NCBI RefSeq assembly: GCF_000829415.1
Contig: NZ_AP014637.1
Location: 2,368,001-2,432,000, forward strand
DNA length: 64,000 nt
Origin: Pseudomonas sp. StFLB209
GTDB lineage: Bacteria; Pseudomonadota; Gammaproteobacteria; Pseudomonadales; Pseudomonadaceae
Direction of reading: 5' to 3'
The notes under the pieces are model-generated. The model had not been told where the DNA came from and did no database searches. It was given only the letters and a program-made list of their open reading frames with translations. The stretch's first letter is position 1, and each line of letters opens with the position of its first letter. Positions 7,827-17,391 of the stretch are shown piece after piece. The position numbers and the translations under genes are program-made.

Positions 7827-9233
7827 TCAGCAGCTGTAGTACAGCTCGTATTCCAGAGGGTGTACGAAGGTGCGGACTTTGACTTCTTCAGCCGATTTCA
7901 GCTCGATGTAGGCATCGATGAAGTCGTCGGAGAACACGCCGCCTTTGGTCAGGAACGCACGGCCTTTGTCCAGTTCTTCCAGGGCCTCTTTCAGGCTGCC
8001 GCACACTTGCGGGATTTCCTTGGCTTCTTCTGGTGGCAGGTCGTACAGGTTCTTGTCGGCTGCATCGCCTGGGTGGATCTTGTTCTGGATACCGTCCAGA
8101 CCGGCCATCAGCAGGGCAGCGAAGGCCAGGTACGGGTTGGCAGCCGGATCCGGGAAGCGGGCTTCGATACGACGTGCGCGTGGGCTGGAAACGTAAGGAA
8201 TACGGATCGAAGCCGAACGGTTACGCGCCGAGTAGGCCAGCATTACCGGCGCTTCAAAGCCTGGGACCAGACGCTTGTAGGAGTTGGTCGACGGGTTGGT
8301 GAAGCCGTTCAGGGCCTTACCGTGCTTGATGATACCGCCGATGAAGTACAGAGCGGTGTCGGACAGACCGGCATAGCCTTCGCCGGCGAAGGTGTTCTTG
8401 CCGTCTTTGGCGATGGACATGTGGACGTGCATGCCCGAGCCGTTGTCGCCGTACAGCGGCTTCGGCATGAAGGTCGCGGTGCGGCCGTAGGCGTCGGCAA
8501 CGTTGTGCACAACGTACTTCAGGGTCTGAACTTCGTCAGCCTTCTTGACCAGGGTGTTGAACTGCACGCCGATTTCGTTCTGGCCGGCAGTTGCCACTTC
8601 GTGGTGGTGAACTTCAACGACCTGACCCATTTCTTCCAGTGCGTTGCACATGGCAGTACGGATTTCGTGGTCGTGGTCGACCGGTGGAACCGGGAAGTAG
8701 CCGCCTTTGATGCCTGGACGGTGGCCTTTGTTGCCGCCTTCGACGTCCTGGTCGGTCATCCACGAGCCTTGCTCGGAGAAGATCTTGAACATCGAGCCGG
8801 AGATGTCGGACTTGTATTTGACCGAGTCAAAGATGAAGAACTCAGGCTCTGGACCGACGAACACGGTGTCACCGATACCGGTGGATTTCAGGTATTCCTC
8901 GGCGCGGTGCGCGATGGCGCGCGGGTCGCGGTCGTAGCCTTGCATGGTCGACGGCTCGATGATGTCGCAGACCAGGATCAGGGTAGGCTCTTCGGTGAAC
9001 GGGTCCAGCACGGCGGAGTCGTCGTCCGGCAGCAGGATCATGTCGGAGGCTTCGATACCTTTCCAGCCTTCGATGGAGGAACCGTCGAACATCTTGCCGA
9101 CTTCGAAGAACTCTTCGTCCAGCGCGTCGCGTGCCGGCATGGTGACGTGTTGCTGCTTGCCTTTGGTGTCAGTGAAGCGCAGATCAATCCATTTAACGTC
9201 ATGATCTTTGATGAGTTGAACCGACTTCGACAT
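7827..9233 (-). CDS. glnA: Type I glutamine synthetase GlnA
   Basis: 468 residues. Condenses ammonia and glutamate to glutamine using ATP; a cytoplasmic dodecamer. The start is set at [15 protein letters not shown], behind a GGAGG box 5 bases upstream; the open frame continues upstream to 9428 but that part covers the promoter and operator. Family signatures: DGSSIEGW (about 50-57), [12 protein letters not shown], the ATP-site region [40 protein letters not shown] and [14 protein letters not shown]. The adenylylation site is in NLYDLPPEE near the C-terminus (Tyr about 397), so GlnE control is expected. Transcription is inferred from the sigma-54 promoter and two NtrC boxes upstream. Confidence 0.98.
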   Translation of the reverse strand: MSKSVQLIKDHDVKWIDLRFTDTKGKQQHVTMPARDALDEEFFEVGKMFDGSSIEGWKGIEASDMILLPDDDSAVLDPFTEEPTLILVCDIIEPSTMQGYDRDPRAIAHRAEEYLKSTGIGDTVFVGPEPEFFIFDSVKYKSDISGSMFKIFSEQGSWMTDQDVEGGNKGHRPGIKGGYFPVPPVDHDHEIRTAMCNALEEMGQVVEVHHHEVATAGQNEIGVQFNTLVKKADEVQTLKYVVHNVADAYGRTATFMPKPLYGDNGSGMHVHMSIAKDGKNTFAGEGYAGLSDTALYFIGGIIKHGKALNGFTNPSTNSYKRLVPGFEAPVMLAYSARNRSASIRIPYVSSPRARRIEARFPDPAANPYLAFAALLMAGLDGIQNKIHPGDAADKNLYDLPPEEAKEIPQVCGSLKEALEELDKGRAFLTKGGVFSDDFIDAYIELKSAEEVKVRTFVHPLEYELYYSC

Positions 9234-9335
9234 GGTGTCCTCCGGGTGGGTTGGGACCGTTGCTATTGTTTGGCCCCTGAATTTGGGTAGTGCCGGCGCA
9301 GAATACTCTGCCAAGGCAACCTGCCTCACAAGGGA

Positions 9336-9350
9336 GCAAATTGCATGCCA
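9336..9350 (-). promoter_or_regulatory. Sigma-54 (-24/-12) promoter of glnA
   Basis: On the minus strand TGGCATGCAATTTGC has GG and GC elements separated by exactly 10 bases, matching TGGCAC-N5-TTGC at all invariant positions. The start of transcription would be near 9324, giving a leader of about 90 bases before glnA. Confidence 0.85.
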
Positions 9351-9423
9351 GTGCCCCGAGTTGGGCGCGATGCCCGATTCTGCGCATGTTGCTGAGGTCA
9401 ATGTCGTTTTTTTGTACATTTCA

Positions 9424-9440
9424 TGCACTGTTATGTTGCC
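9424..9440. promoter_or_regulatory. NtrC binding site 1 of glnA (about -108)
   Basis: TGCACTGTTATGTTGCC: the left half-site is exact and the right half-site matches GGTGCA at four of six positions. Its centre is about 108 bases upstream of the predicted sigma-54 start, the same place as one of the two strong NtrC sites of enteric glnA. Confidence 0.65.
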
Positions 9441-9454
9441 GAACTGATCGATTG

Positions 9455-9471
9455 TGATCCTTTTTGGTGCG
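9455..9471. promoter_or_regulatory. NtrC binding site 2 of glnA (about -139)
   Basis: TGATCCTTTTTGGTGCG: the right half-site matches at five of six positions and the left at four of six. Its centre is 31 bases (three helical turns) from site 1, so two NtrC dimers would sit on the same face of the DNA. Confidence 0.6.
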
Positions 9472-9519
9472 TCGACATTCGGGTGTACGATAGTTGGTTA
9501 AACCTTGAGCAATTTCCGC

Positions 9520-9525
9520 TATAAT
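9520..9525 (+). promoter_or_regulatory. -10 element of the thiI promoter
   Basis: A perfect TATAAT lies 44 bases before the thiI ATG. The best upstream TTGGTT is 20 bases away, so the -35 is weak or a regulator helps. The promoter points away from glnA and shares its control region. Confidence 0.5.
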
Positions 9526-9568
9526 CCGCGCCCCTCTTTTTTCAGCCGGATCCTTACGTAGCGTTTTC

Positions 9569-11023
9569 ATGAAGCTCATCGTCAAAGTTTTCCCAGAAAT
9601 CACCATCAAAAGCCCACCGGTGCGCAAGAAGTTCATTCGCCAGCTGGGCAAGAACATCCGTACCGTGCTGCGCGAGCTGGACGAAAATATCGTCGTGGGT
9701 GGTGTATGGGACAACCTTGAGGTCGAGACCCGGCTGACCGATCCGAAGATCCTTCAGGGCATCACCGAGCGGCTGTGCTGCATGCCAGGTATCGCCAATT
9801 TCCTGCAGGTGGCTGAATACCCGCTGGGCGATATGGACGACATCGTCGCCAAGTGCAGAGAGCACTACGCCGATCTGTTGCCGGGCAAGGTCTTTGCGGT
9901 GCGTTGCAAGCGCGCCGGCAAGCATGCATTCAGCTCGATGGACGTCGAACGTTATGTCGGCAGCCAGTTGCGCCAGCAATGTGGCGCCGCCGGCATCGAC
10001 CTGAAAAACCCCGAACTGCTGGTGCGCATGGAGATTCGCGACGAACGGTTGTTCGTCATCCACAGCCAGCACCAGGGCCTTGGCGGTTATCCGCTGGGCG
10101 CACTGGAGCAGACCCTGGTGTTGATGTCCGGTGGTTTCGACTCGACCGTAGCCGCCTATCAGATGATGCGCCGCGGCCTGGTCACCCATTTCTGCTTCTT
10201 CAACCTGGGCGGGCGTGCCCACGAACTGGGCGTGATGGAAGTTGCGCACTACATCTGGAAGAAATTCGGCAGCTCGCAACGCGTACTGTTCATCAGCGTA
10301 CCGTTCGAGGAAGTGCTGGGCGAAATCCTGCAGAAAGTCGACGACGGTCATATGGGTGTAGTGTTGAAGCGTATGATGTTACGCGCAGCATCGGCCATGG
10401 CTGACCGCCTGGACATCGACGTGCTGGTAACCGGCGAGGCGATTTCCCAAGTGTCGAGCCAGACCTTGCCGAACCTGTCGATCATCGACTCGGCCACTGA
10501 CAAGCTGGTGTTGCGCCCGCTGGTGGCGACCGACAAACAGGACATCGTCAACCTGGCGACCAAAATCGGCACCGCCGAGTTCGCCCGGCACATGCCTGAA
10601 TATTGCGGGGTGATTTCGGTCAACCCGAAAACCAATGCCAAGCGTTATCGCGTCGAACACGAAGAAACCCGTTTCGACATGGCAGCCCTCGATCGCGCGC
10701 TTGAGCGTGCCCGGCTGGTGACCATCGATCAGGTGATCGATGACCTGGGCCAGGATGTCGAGGTAGAAGAAGTCAGCCAGGCCCTGGCCGGCCAGGTCAT
10801 TATCGACATCCGTCATCCGGATGCCCAGGAAGACCAGCCGCTGGAAGTGCCTGGCGTGGAAGTACAAGCCGTGCCGTTCTATGCATTGAACAGCCGCTTC
10901 AAGGAACTGGATTACACCCGCCAGTACCTGCTGTATTGCGACAAAGGCGTCATGAGCCGCCTGCATGCTCATCACCTGCTCAGTGAGGGGCATGCCAATG
11001 TGCGCGTATATCGACCGAGCTAA
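9569..11023 (+). CDS. thiI: tRNA 4-thiouridine sulfurtransferase ThiI with rhodanese domain
   Basis: 484 residues, the long gammaproteobacterial form. Transfers sulfur, relayed by a cysteine desulfurase, to U8 of tRNA and, through the rhodanese domain, to ThiS for thiazole synthesis. Domains: ferredoxin-like plus THUMP (about 1-165), PP-loop ATPase with [18 protein letters not shown] (about 185-200), and a C-terminal rhodanese domain (about 400-484) whose active Cys is in [19 protein letters not shown] second functional Cys of the AANH domain is in MPEYCGVIS. It is divergent from glnA. thiS and thiG are also in the window, 30 kb away, so both ends of the sulfur relay are present. Confidence 0.96.
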   Translation: MKLIVKVFPEITIKSPPVRKKFIRQLGKNIRTVLRELDENIVVGGVWDNLEVETRLTDPKILQGITERLCCMPGIANFLQVAEYPLGDMDDIVAKCREHYADLLPGKVFAVRCKRAGKHAFSSMDVERYVGSQLRQQCGAAGIDLKNPELLVRMEIRDERLFVIHSQHQGLGGYPLGALEQTLVLMSGGFDSTVAAYQMMRRGLVTHFCFFNLGGRAHELGVMEVAHYIWKKFGSSQRVLFISVPFEEVLGEILQKVDDGHMGVVLKRMMLRAASAMADRLDIDVLVTGEAISQVSSQTLPNLSIIDSATDKLVLRPLVATDKQDIVNLATKIGTAEFARHMPEYCGVISVNPKTNAKRYRVEHEETRFDMAALDRALERARLVTIDQVIDDLGQDVEVEEVSQALAGQVIIDIRHPDAQEDQPLEVPGVEVQAVPFYALNSRFKELDYTRQYLLYCDKGVMSRLHAHHLLSEGHANVRVYRPS

Positions 11024-11159
11024 ACGCCCGGGGCTGTTTGCCTGTGGCTTGCGTCACCGGCCCCCCGACGCCTTTATGGCCTCGGCCGACGTCTAACGCT
11101 TCAAACGCTAATCGCTGCTCCAGTGGCAGCAAACCGAATCCTCTGATCGAGATACACAA

Positions 11160-12980
11160 GTGATCGAAAATCTACGTAACATCGCCATCATCGCGCACGT
11201 TGACCACGGTAAAACCACCCTGGTAGACAAACTGCTGCGTCAGTCCGGCACTCTGGAGCGCAATGAGCTCAACGACGAGCGCGTGATGGACTCCAACGAC
11301 CAGGAAAAAGAGCGCGGCATTACCATCCTGGCGAAGAACACCGCCATTCGCTGGAACGACTACCGCATCAACATCGTCGACACCCCGGGCCACGCCGACT
11401 TCGGTGGCGAAGTAGAGCGCGTGATGTCGATGGTTGACTCGGTACTGCTGCTGGTCGACGCCCAGGACGGCCCTATGCCGCAAACCCGCTTCGTGACCAA
11501 GAAGGCATTCGAAGCCGGTCTGAAGCCAATCGTGGTGATCAACAAGGTTGACCGTCCGGGCGCGCGTCCTGACTGGGTTCTGGACCAGATCTTCGACCTG
11601 TTCGACAACCTGGGCGCCACCGAAGACCAGCTGGACTTCCAGGTCGTCTACGCCTCGGCCCTGAACGGCATCGCCGGTCTGGACCACACTGCCATGGGCG
11701 AAGACATGACCGCGCTGTACCAGGCCATCGTCGACCACGTCCCGGCGCCAAGCGTTGACGTTGACGGTCCGTTCCAGATGCAAATCTCGGCGCTGGACTA
11801 CAACAGCTTCCTGGGCATCATCGGTGTGGGCCGTATCGCCCGTGGCCGCGTCAAGCCAAACACCCCGGTTGTCGCTATCGACACCGAAGGCAAGAAGCGT
11901 AACGGTCGTATCCTCAAGCTGATGGGTCACCACGGTCTGCACCGTGTAGACGTCGAAGAAGCCACCGCGGGCGACATCGTCTGCATCAGCGGCTTCGAAG
12001 AGCTGTTCATCTCCGACACCCTGTGCGACATGAACAACGTCGAGGCCATGAAGCCGCTGACCGTTGACGAGCCAACCGTTTCGATGACCTTCCAGGTCAA
12101 CGACTCGCCGTTCTGCGGTAAAGAAGGCAAGTTCGTCACCAGCCGTAACATCAAAGAGCGTCTGGACAAAGAGCTGCTGTACAACGTTGCCCTGCGCGTT
12201 GAAGAAGGCGACTCGGCTGACAAGTTCAAGGTTTCCGGCCGTGGTGAGCTGCACCTGTCGGTGCTGATCGAAACCATGCGTCGCGAAGGCTTCGAAATGG
12301 CCGTAGGCCGTCCGGAAGTCATCATCCGTGAAGTCGACGGCGTGAAGCAGGAACCGTTCGAAAACGTCACCATCGACATCCCTGAAGAATCCCAGGGCAA
12401 GGTGATGGAAGAGATGGGTCTGCGTAAGGGCGACCTGACCAACATGGTGCCGGATGGTAAAGGCCGTGTGCGTCTGGAATACAACGTCCCGGCGCGTGGT
12501 CTGATCGGTTTCCGTAACCAGTTCCTGACCCTGACCAACGGTGCAGGCATCCTGACCTCGATCTTCGATCGTTACGACACCATGAAGCCAGGCCAGATGT
12601 CCGGCCGCCTGAACGGCGTACTGGTTTCGGTCGAAACCGGCAAGGCACTGACCTACTCGCTGGAAACCCTGCAGGCTCGCGGCAAGCTGTTCATCGAGCA
12701 CGGCCAGGACATCTACAACGGTCAGATCATCGGTCTGAACAGCCGTGACAACGACCTGGGCGTTAACCCGACCAAAGGCAAGAAGCTCGACAACATGCGT
12801 GCTTCGGGCAAGGACGAAGTCATCGCCCTGGTTCCGCCGGTTCGCCACACGCTGGAACAGGCTCTGGAATTCATCCAGGACGACGAGCTGTGCGAAGTGA
12901 CGCCGAAGTCGATCCGTCTGCGCAAGAAGATCCTCGACGAAGGCGAGCGTACCCGCGCTGCCAAGAAAGCCAAGAACTGA
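11160..12980 (+). CDS. typA: Ribosome-associated GTPase TypA/BipA
   Basis: 606 residues, full length. Translational GTPase of the EF-G/LepA class that acts on 50S assembly and stress adaptation. It starts with GTG. G1 is in [19 protein letters not shown], the switch region is in [14 protein letters not shown]3 is [15 protein letters not shown], and G4 is [12 protein letters not shown]. The middle and C-terminal domains carry the BipA-specific [19 protein letters not shown] and the basic tail [11 protein letters not shown]. Codon use is strongly biased towards C-ending codons, consistent with high expression. A strong terminator follows 24 bases after the stop. The ribosome site before the GTG is weak. 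Confidence 0.97.
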   Translation: MIENLRNIAIIAHVDHGKTTLVDKLLRQSGTLERNELNDERVMDSNDQEKERGITILAKNTAIRWNDYRINIVDTPGHADFGGEVERVMSMVDSVLLLVDAQDGPMPQTRFVTKKAFEAGLKPIVVINKVDRPGARPDWVLDQIFDLFDNLGATEDQLDFQVVYASALNGIAGLDHTAMGEDMTALYQAIVDHVPAPSVDVDGPFQMQISALDYNSFLGIIGVGRIARGRVKPNTPVVAIDTEGKKRNGRILKLMGHHGLHRVDVEEATAGDIVCISGFEELFISDTLCDMNNVEAMKPLTVDEPTVSMTFQVNDSPFCGKEGKFVTSRNIKERLDKELLYNVALRVEEGDSADKFKVSGRGELHLSVLIETMRREGFEMAVGRPEVIIREVDGVKQEPFENVTIDIPEESQGKVMEEMGLRKGDLTNMVPDGKGRVRLEYNVPARGLIGFRNQFLTLTNGAGILTSIFDRYDTMKPGQMSGRLNGVLVSVETGKALTYSLETLQARGKLFIEHGQDIYNGQIIGLNSRDNDLGVNPTKGKKLDNMRASGKDEVIALVPPVRHTLEQALEFIQDDELCEVTPKSIRLRKKILDEGERTRAAKKAKN

Positions 12981-13004
12981 GTAATCGGTTAACCGGCTGA
13001 AAAC

Positions 13005-13038
13005 AAAAAGCCCCCGGTCGCAAGACCGGGGGCTTTTT
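13005..13038 (+). terminator. Rho-independent terminator of typA
   Basis: AAAAAGCCCCCGGTC-GCAA-GACCGGGGGCTTTTT is a 15-bp perfect stem with a GCAA tetraloop and T-tail. It is symmetric, so it could also act on the opposite strand. Confidence 0.95.
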
Positions 13039-13078
13039 GTTTGCTTTGTGAAAGTTCGCCCGGCAAACCCTGAACTCT

Positions 13079-13236
13079 GGAGCCGCTTTAGCCACGAAGT
13101 ATTGCGGCTAAAGCCAATACTGTTCACTCAAGCACTGTATGCCCCGGTGGGAGCAACCTTGGTCGCGAAGAGGCCAGTAAAAACACTACATCTGTTGTGG
13201 ATGTGCCGCCGTCTTCGCGACCAAGGTCGCTCCTAC
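13079..13236 (-). repeat. Composite REP element, copy A
   Basis: Read on the minus strand: REP hairpin module 1 (GTAGGAGCGACCTTGGTCGC ... GCGACCAAGGTTGCTCCCAC) enclosing CAACAGATGTAGTGTTTTTA, a linker GGGGCATACAGTGCTTGAGT, and REP module 2 (GGCTTTAGCCGC ... GTGGCTAAAGCGGCTCC). The same order recurs at 40012 and 59489. It lies between the convergent ends of typA and the YkgJ-type gene. Confidence 0.8.
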
Positions 13237-13298
13237 AGTAGCTGGCGGCGCTTGAGTGAACGGGATTGCGGCTGACGCGGATTGCTGGGTCGGTTTGC

Positions 13299-13754
13299 TT
13301 AGAAGTCCAGCGAAAACCGTGTTGGCGGCTGAGGCGCCGTGCTGCGTGGCTGTTTCTCGGCAGGCTTGGGCTTGTAGGCGCAATAACCGGGGCGCGGGCC
13401 GACTTTCGGATGGTTGCGGCAGGTGTCCGGACGCTTGTCGTAGATCGTGCACAACCGGCTCTTGCGATCCAGATACAGGCAATCGTTATTGCTCATGCGC
13501 TGTATCGTGAAAATCCCCGATTTCTGGTTGAAGCGCTCGATGATGCCTTCCTTGAGCAGGCGCTTGGCAATGTTCTTCGGCGGCTCGCCCTGTTCGAAGG
13601 CATCCACCACACCGATGCGGATCAGGTCCTTGATCTTCACTTCCACCGGCAGCGTGCAGCAACTGGACATGCAGCCTCCGCACATGTGGCTCGAATATTT
13701 GGCCCAGGTCTCCAGTCGGTCGATTTCAGCGGCGGCAATCAGGGTGGGTTTCAT
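13299..13754 (-). CDS. YkgJ-family cysteine cluster protein
   Basis: 151 residues with eight or more Cys placed as in the YkgJ family (putative zinc- or iron-chelating domain): CGGCMSSCC (about 25-33), NNDCLYL, SRLCTIYDKRPDTCRNHP and PGYCAYKP. The CxxCxxxCC, C, C, C pattern suggests a bound metal cluster. There is no signal peptide or membrane segment, so it is probably cytoplasmic. The C-terminal 20 residues are Pro/Gln-rich and disordered. It is monocistronic, between a REP composite and a single REP. The biochemical role is not established for this family. Confidence 0.8.
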   Translation of the reverse strand: MKPTLIAAAEIDRLETWAKYSSHMCGGCMSSCCTLPVEVKIKDLIRIGVVDAFEQGEPPKNIAKRLLKEGIIERFNQKSGIFTIQRMSNNDCLYLDRKSRLCTIYDKRPDTCRNHPKVGPRPGYCAYKPKPAEKQPRSTAPQPPTRFSLDF

Positions 13755-13813
13755 TATATTTTCTGGTGGTGGTCATCACGGGCGCGCGATGATACCGGGC
13801 TGCCAGCCTTTGC

Positions 13814-13870
13814 GGTAGGAGCGCGTTTGCTCGCGAGCTGCTTGGCGACGAGAGGTGAGATAGCTTCGTC
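13814..13870. repeat. REP-like repeat before the YkgJ gene
   Basis: GTAGGAGCGCGTTTGCTCGCGA gives the usual REP head with a GCG...CGC dyad; a degenerate second arm (GCTTCGTCGCTGAAGCAGCT) runs into the end of the GTPase gene. Confidence 0.5.
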
Positions 13871-13880
13871 GCTGAAGCAG

Positions 13881-15260
13881 CTACACCGCCAGCAGCAGTT
13901 GCGCCAGTTCTTCGCGGGTATCCTGCCGCTCTGCCTGATTCAGCTTCGCGTGGGGGTTCAGTGCTGACCATTGCGGGTGTGCCCGCGCCTTGCGCAGCGG
14001 GGCGGGCAGTTTGCCTTCGCGCCATTGCGTGTCTTGCGGGGCGCTGAGTTCAATGCTTTGCATCGCTGCATGACCCCGGCTGCCGAGTGCTTGCAGCAGT
14101 TGCCGTTGTCGCAAGGCCAGCAGGCGCAGCACGGCATCGTCCACGGTCAGCTCGCGTTGGCCCTTGAGTTTGCCGAGCAGGCGATTGCCGTAACTGCGAG
14201 CAGTCAGCAGCGCGCCCCCGGCAATGGCGCCTGCCAGCGCCGCAGCACCCAGCGTGATGCCGCCGACCAGCAAATCTACACCGGCCCCGGCGGCGGCACC
14301 GGCCGCGACGCCGCCGCCGACTCGCACGCCCAGCAGGCGCAGGGTTTCCGGGTTGAACAGATCGTCACCCCAGCGGCCGTCGAGCAACGGCAGATCGGCG
14401 GCTGAAGCATCCTGAGGGCGGAACGCATAGAGCTTGAGCAAGGCTTCGACGCATTGCTGTTCGCGTTGCCGGATGGCCTGGTGCAAGGCTTCGATGGCCT
14501 CTCGCTCCGGATCGGCACTGGCCTGGACGCTGCGTCGGCAGGCAGCGCAGTCAATCAACAGCTCGGCAATCAGTAATGCGGCACTGTGACGGCGGGCAAC
14601 GCGCTGCGCCTCGATATCGTCAATCAGCCGCTCAAGGCGCGGTCGCGCGGTTTCCAGCAATAACGCCAGACTCTCGTACAGGCGCCGCTCACCGTCTTCA
14701 GGAGGGGCAACGCTGTCGAAGCGTACCAGCGCATGCAGGCCCAGCCGCGATAACGCTTCGCGCCAGTCGCCTTCACGGGCTTGCGCGCTGCTGACGAAAT
14801 TGAGCACCGGCAACAAGGGTTTGCCGCAACTGGCCAGTACCGCCAACTCGTCACGGTACTTGGCCAGTACCGGTTCGCGGGCATCAATCACGTACAAGCC
14901 GGCATCGCAGCTCAATAACTGGCGCAACACCTTGGCTTCCTGCTCGAAGCGCTGGCGGGCCTCGCTACCATCGAGAAACCGCGCCAGACGTGCCGGGCCA
15001 TCCAGGCGTTCGCCGCTGGCCAGCCGCTCCAGATAGTCGAGCAGGTCGATGGCATCTTCCAGGCCGGGCGTGTCGTACAGCTCCAGCAGCGGCTTGCCGT
15101 CTACCGAAAGCCGGGCACCTTCCACGTGCCGAGTGGTGCTGGGCCGATGCGAGACTTCACCGAAGCTGACATCGCGGGTCAGGGTGCGTAACAGCGAGGT
15201 CTTGCCAACATTGGTGTGGCCGACCACGGCCAGTTTCAATACATGAGTGGTTTCAGTCAT
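13881..15260 (-). CDS. GTPase with DUF3482 domain
   Basis: 459 residues. The N-terminal Era/Ras-like G domain (about 8-200) has Walker A GHTNVGKTSLL (about 14-24), a T in RPSTTRHVEG for G2, and DTPGLED for G3. The C-terminal DUF3482 half includes a Gly/Ala-rich hydrophobic stretch (about 315-350, GGGVAAGAAAGAG and GAAALAGAIAGGALL) that resembles a glycine zipper and could insert in or lie on the membrane. Its start overlaps the upstream DUF2868 gene by 8 bases, so the two are translationally coupled. Known from families: the pair co-occurs in many proteobacteria without a defined job. Inferred: a nucleotide-switch protein working on or with the DUF2868 membrane protein. Confidence 0.85.
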   Translation of the reverse strand: MTETTHVLKLAVVGHTNVGKTSLLRTLTRDVSFGEVSHRPSTTRHVEGARLSVDGKPLLELYDTPGLEDAIDLLDYLERLASGERLDGPARLARFLDGSEARQRFEQEAKVLRQLLSCDAGLYVIDAREPVLAKYRDELAVLASCGKPLLPVLNFVSSAQAREGDWREALSRLGLHALVRFDSVAPPEDGERRLYESLALLLETARPRLERLIDDIEAQRVARRHSAALLIAELLIDCAACRRSVQASADPEREAIEALHQAIRQREQQCVEALLKLYAFRPQDASAADLPLLDGRWGDDLFNPETLRLLGVRVGGGVAAGAAAGAGVDLLVGGITLGAAALAGAIAGGALLTARSYGNRLLGKLKGQRELTVDDAVLRLLALRQRQLLQALGSRGHAAMQSIELSAPQDTQWREGKLPAPLRKARAHPQWSALNPHAKLNQAERQDTREELAQLLLAV

Positions 15261-16632
15261 GGCCGGACTCCAGCCAGGTCATGGCGGGTTGCTCAGTGTA
15301 AGGCAGTTGCAGCGCATTCAGCGCCTCGTGCCAGTCGCCAAGTCGCTCGGGATCAAGGCTTTGCCCTGCGGGTGCCGGCAGCAGCCACAGGCGGGTCTGG
15401 CCGGCATTGCGCGCCAGCTCGGCGAGCAGCGCCAGGCTACCGCGATCCGGTGAGCGGCGTGGATCACAGGCAATCAGCAAGCGTGCCGGTGGCGTACCGG
15501 TCAGTTGCTCCAGCAGGCGATGGCGGGATTCGCGGCTGTCGAGAATGCCTGCGTCGAGTACGTGCGGTGCGTGCCGGGGCGGCCAGTCGTGCTGGTTGTC
15601 CAGTTCGAGGGCGACCAGCACCGCGCCGTCGCTACTGAGTGCAGCATCAGGTGTGCCCACCTCATGCAGCCGCTCGGGGGCTGCATCGTTGATGCCGAGC
15701 CGCTCGCTGCTTGGCATCAGTCGTTCGCGCAGCGGTTGCCAGGCCGGATCGTCGAGGTCCAGAGCCAGCGCGTCACGACCGCGCCGCCAGCGCCACAGGC
15801 ACAGCAGGGTCAACAGCAGGCGTGGCAGGATGCCGTAGATCAGCAACACCCCGATCAGCCAGGCCGCCCAGGTTTGCCTGGCCTGTTCCAGCCCGTTGAT
15901 GCTGTTGCCACTGGCGCGGATGGTCTCGGCATCCGGTACGCTGAAGCCGAGCAGGGCTGGCAGGCGGCCCAGCGCCTGGGTGAGGCTGACGAAGGTGTCG
16001 CTGCCCAGAATGGTGGTTTCCCAGACAAAACCGTAACGCCGGGTGGCGAGCATTGCCAGCAGAGTGATCAACGCACTCAACAGCGCCACCAGCCACAGCG
16101 CATTGCTTAACAAACCCAGCACCCAGCGCTCCAGGCGCTGGCGTTGCAGCATCACCAGCAAGGCGGGCGCCAGTTGCACGGCTTGCGCATCGCGGGCCAG
16201 CCGGTTGCTCAGCCACAGCCACAATTGGCCCAGGCCGGCGCCGGTGTGCCGGCTCAGCAGCATGCCCAGCGCCCAGCCCAGCAACAGTAGCAGGTTGAGC
16301 CCCAGCAAGCTGCCCAGTGCCCGGAACACGTTGATCGAGCCGGGTGTATCCCCGAGCGCGGCGAACGCCAGCCCGGCGCCGCTGATGACCGCGACCAGCA
16401 GCAACGCCAGTAATGCCAGGCGGGCGCCCTGCTTCCAGCGCCGCAATGCAGCCGTCATGCCGTCGCGTTCAGCCAGCCACAGGGCGCGCTGTTGAATACG
16501 GGCCTGCAGGTCGCCACCGACGCTGCGCGCCTGGCGGTTGGCCTGCTGGTCATCAAGCAGGCCGGCCTGGGCTTCGCGCAGGCGTACGGCTTCAGTCAGC
16601 CAGAGGGTGTCTAGAGGAGTCGGGGCAGTCAC
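15253..16632 (-). CDS. DUF2868 integral membrane protein, partner of the GTPase
   Basis: 459 residues. After a charged N-terminal region (1-85) there are transmembrane stretches at about 88-113 (LALLALLLVAVISGAGLAFA), 125-148 (LGSLLGLNLLLLLGWALGM), 185-210 (LLSNALWLVALLSALITLL) and 280-305 (WLIGVLLIYGILPRLLLTLL). The C-terminal 150 residues are soluble and include DNQHDWPP and LLIACDPRRSPDRG, the latter resembling a strand-loop of an alpha/beta domain. A CxxP-like DPRRSPDRG motif precedes a helix LALLAELARNAG. The protein is first in the two-gene unit. Function unknown; membrane topology is inferred from hydrophobicity only. Confidence 0.8.
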   Translation of the reverse strand: MTAPTPLDTLWLTEAVRLREAQAGLLDDQQANRQARSVGGDLQARIQQRALWLAERDGMTAALRRWKQGARLALLALLLVAVISGAGLAFAALGDTPGSINVFRALGSLLGLNLLLLLGWALGMLLSRHTGAGLGQLWLWLSNRLARDAQAVQLAPALLVMLQRQRLERWVLGLLSNALWLVALLSALITLLAMLATRRYGFVWETTILGSDTFVSLTQALGRLPALLGFSVPDAETIRASGNSINGLEQARQTWAAWLIGVLLIYGILPRLLLTLLCLWRWRRGRDALALDLDDPAWQPLRERLMPSSERLGINDAAPERLHEVGTPDAALSSDGAVLVALELDNQHDWPPRHAPHVLDAGILDSRESRHRLLEQLTGTPPARLLIACDPRRSPDRGSLALLAELARNAGQTRLWLLPAPAGQSLDPERLGDWHEALNALQLPYTEQPAMTWLESGHD

Positions 16633-16642
16633 ACAACATCTC

Positions 16643-16670
16643 TTGAAAGATTACAGATAGCGAGCATAAC
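16643..16670 (+). promoter_or_regulatory. Candidate sigma-70 promoter of folA
   Basis: TTGAAA and CATAAC are separated by 16 bases, 49 bases before the folA ATG. The -10 is weak (4 of 6). Confidence 0.4.
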
Positions 16671-16718
16671 CGCTGGGAGAGCTATTGAGGGCTAACAGTT
16701 CCCTGTATTCTTGGGCGT

Positions 16719-17237
16719 ATGAAAAAGCATCTTCCTCTCAGCCTGATCGCCGCCATGGCCGAAAACCGGGTGATCGGCATCGACAACTCCATGCCCTGGC
16801 ATCTGCCGGGGGACTTTAAATACTTCAAGGCCACGACCCTGGGCAAGCCAGTCATCATGGGGCGCAAGACCTGGGATTCGCTGGGGCGACCCTTGCCTGG
16901 CCGGTTGAACCTGGTGGTCAGCCGCCAGCGCGACCTGCACCTCGATGGTGCCGAGGTGTTCAGCTCGCTGGAGGCCGCAATGGAGCGTGCCGAGCAATGG
17001 GCGCAAGAGCAGGGCGTGACCGAGGTGATGCTCATCGGCGGCCAGCAGTTATATGCGCAGGGCTTGCCCCACGCAGATCGTCTGTACCTGACCCGCATTG
17101 AACTCAGCGTTGAGGGCGATGCCTGGTTCCCGGAGTTCGACACCGCACAATGGCAACGGGTATCGACCCAGCCCAATGCGGCAGAGGGCGACAAGCCGGC
17201 TTACCACTTCGATGTCTGGGAACGCCAGGGCACTTAA
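16719..17237 (+). CDS. folA: Dihydrofolate reductase
   Basis: 172 residues. NADPH-dependent reduction of dihydrofolate to tetrahydrofolate, the target of trimethoprim. Signatures: [24 protein letters not shown] (substrate and cofactor loop with the catalytic acid, here Asp within PGDFKYFK), [18 protein letters not shown] (NADPH site) and [13 protein letters not shown]. There is one base pattern of note: the stop codon overlaps the first of three Pho-box-like repeats that precede pchP. The next gene starts 154 bases downstream on the same strand. Confidence 0.96.
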   Translation: MKKHLPLSLIAAMAENRVIGIDNSMPWHLPGDFKYFKATTLGKPVIMGRKTWDSLGRPLPGRLNLVVSRQRDLHLDGAEVFSSLEAAMERAEQWAQEQGVTEVMLIGGQQLYAQGLPHADRLYLTRIELSVEGDAWFPEFDTAQWQRVSTQPNAAEGDKPAYHFDVWERQGT

Positions 17238-17264
17238 GTCATCTTTGTGTCATAAAAGTGTCGC
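17236..17264 (+). promoter_or_regulatory. Candidate Pho box upstream of pchP
   Basis: Three direct repeats at 11-base spacing: AAGTCAT, GTGTCAT and GTGTCGC, with spacers CTTT and AAAA. The Pho box consensus is CTGTCAT-N4-CTGTCAT. It lies about 130 bases before the pchP ATG; no good -10 follows at the usual distance. Confidence 0.45.
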
Positions 17265-17391
17265 TTTCGTGGTCGGTTGTCGCGCATGGCAAAGAGTCTG
17301 GCGTGATCGGAATCGAAGCGGTCGCAGCGATGCGCTAGCTGCAATGCAATTTTGTTACGGTCGGCCTCATCTACCACGAAGGGGCACCACG

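Noticed and set aside
7860..9290. 476-codon open frame opposite glnA
   Set aside because: Antisense shadow with Val/Gly/Asp-rich composition; crosses the glnA start and leader.
9234..9428. N-terminal extension of glnA by 65 codons
   Set aside because: The frame is open, but the stretch contains the sigma-54 promoter and an NtrC box; the internal ATG has a strong ribosome site and the standard GlnA N-terminus.
11172..13127. 651-codon open frame on the minus strand opposite typA
   Set aside because: Shadow of typA's codon bias; no ribosome site and it would read through the typA terminator.
17098..17391. Upstream extension of pchP
   Set aside because: It overlaps folA out of frame and would hide a perfect signal peptide inside the protein.
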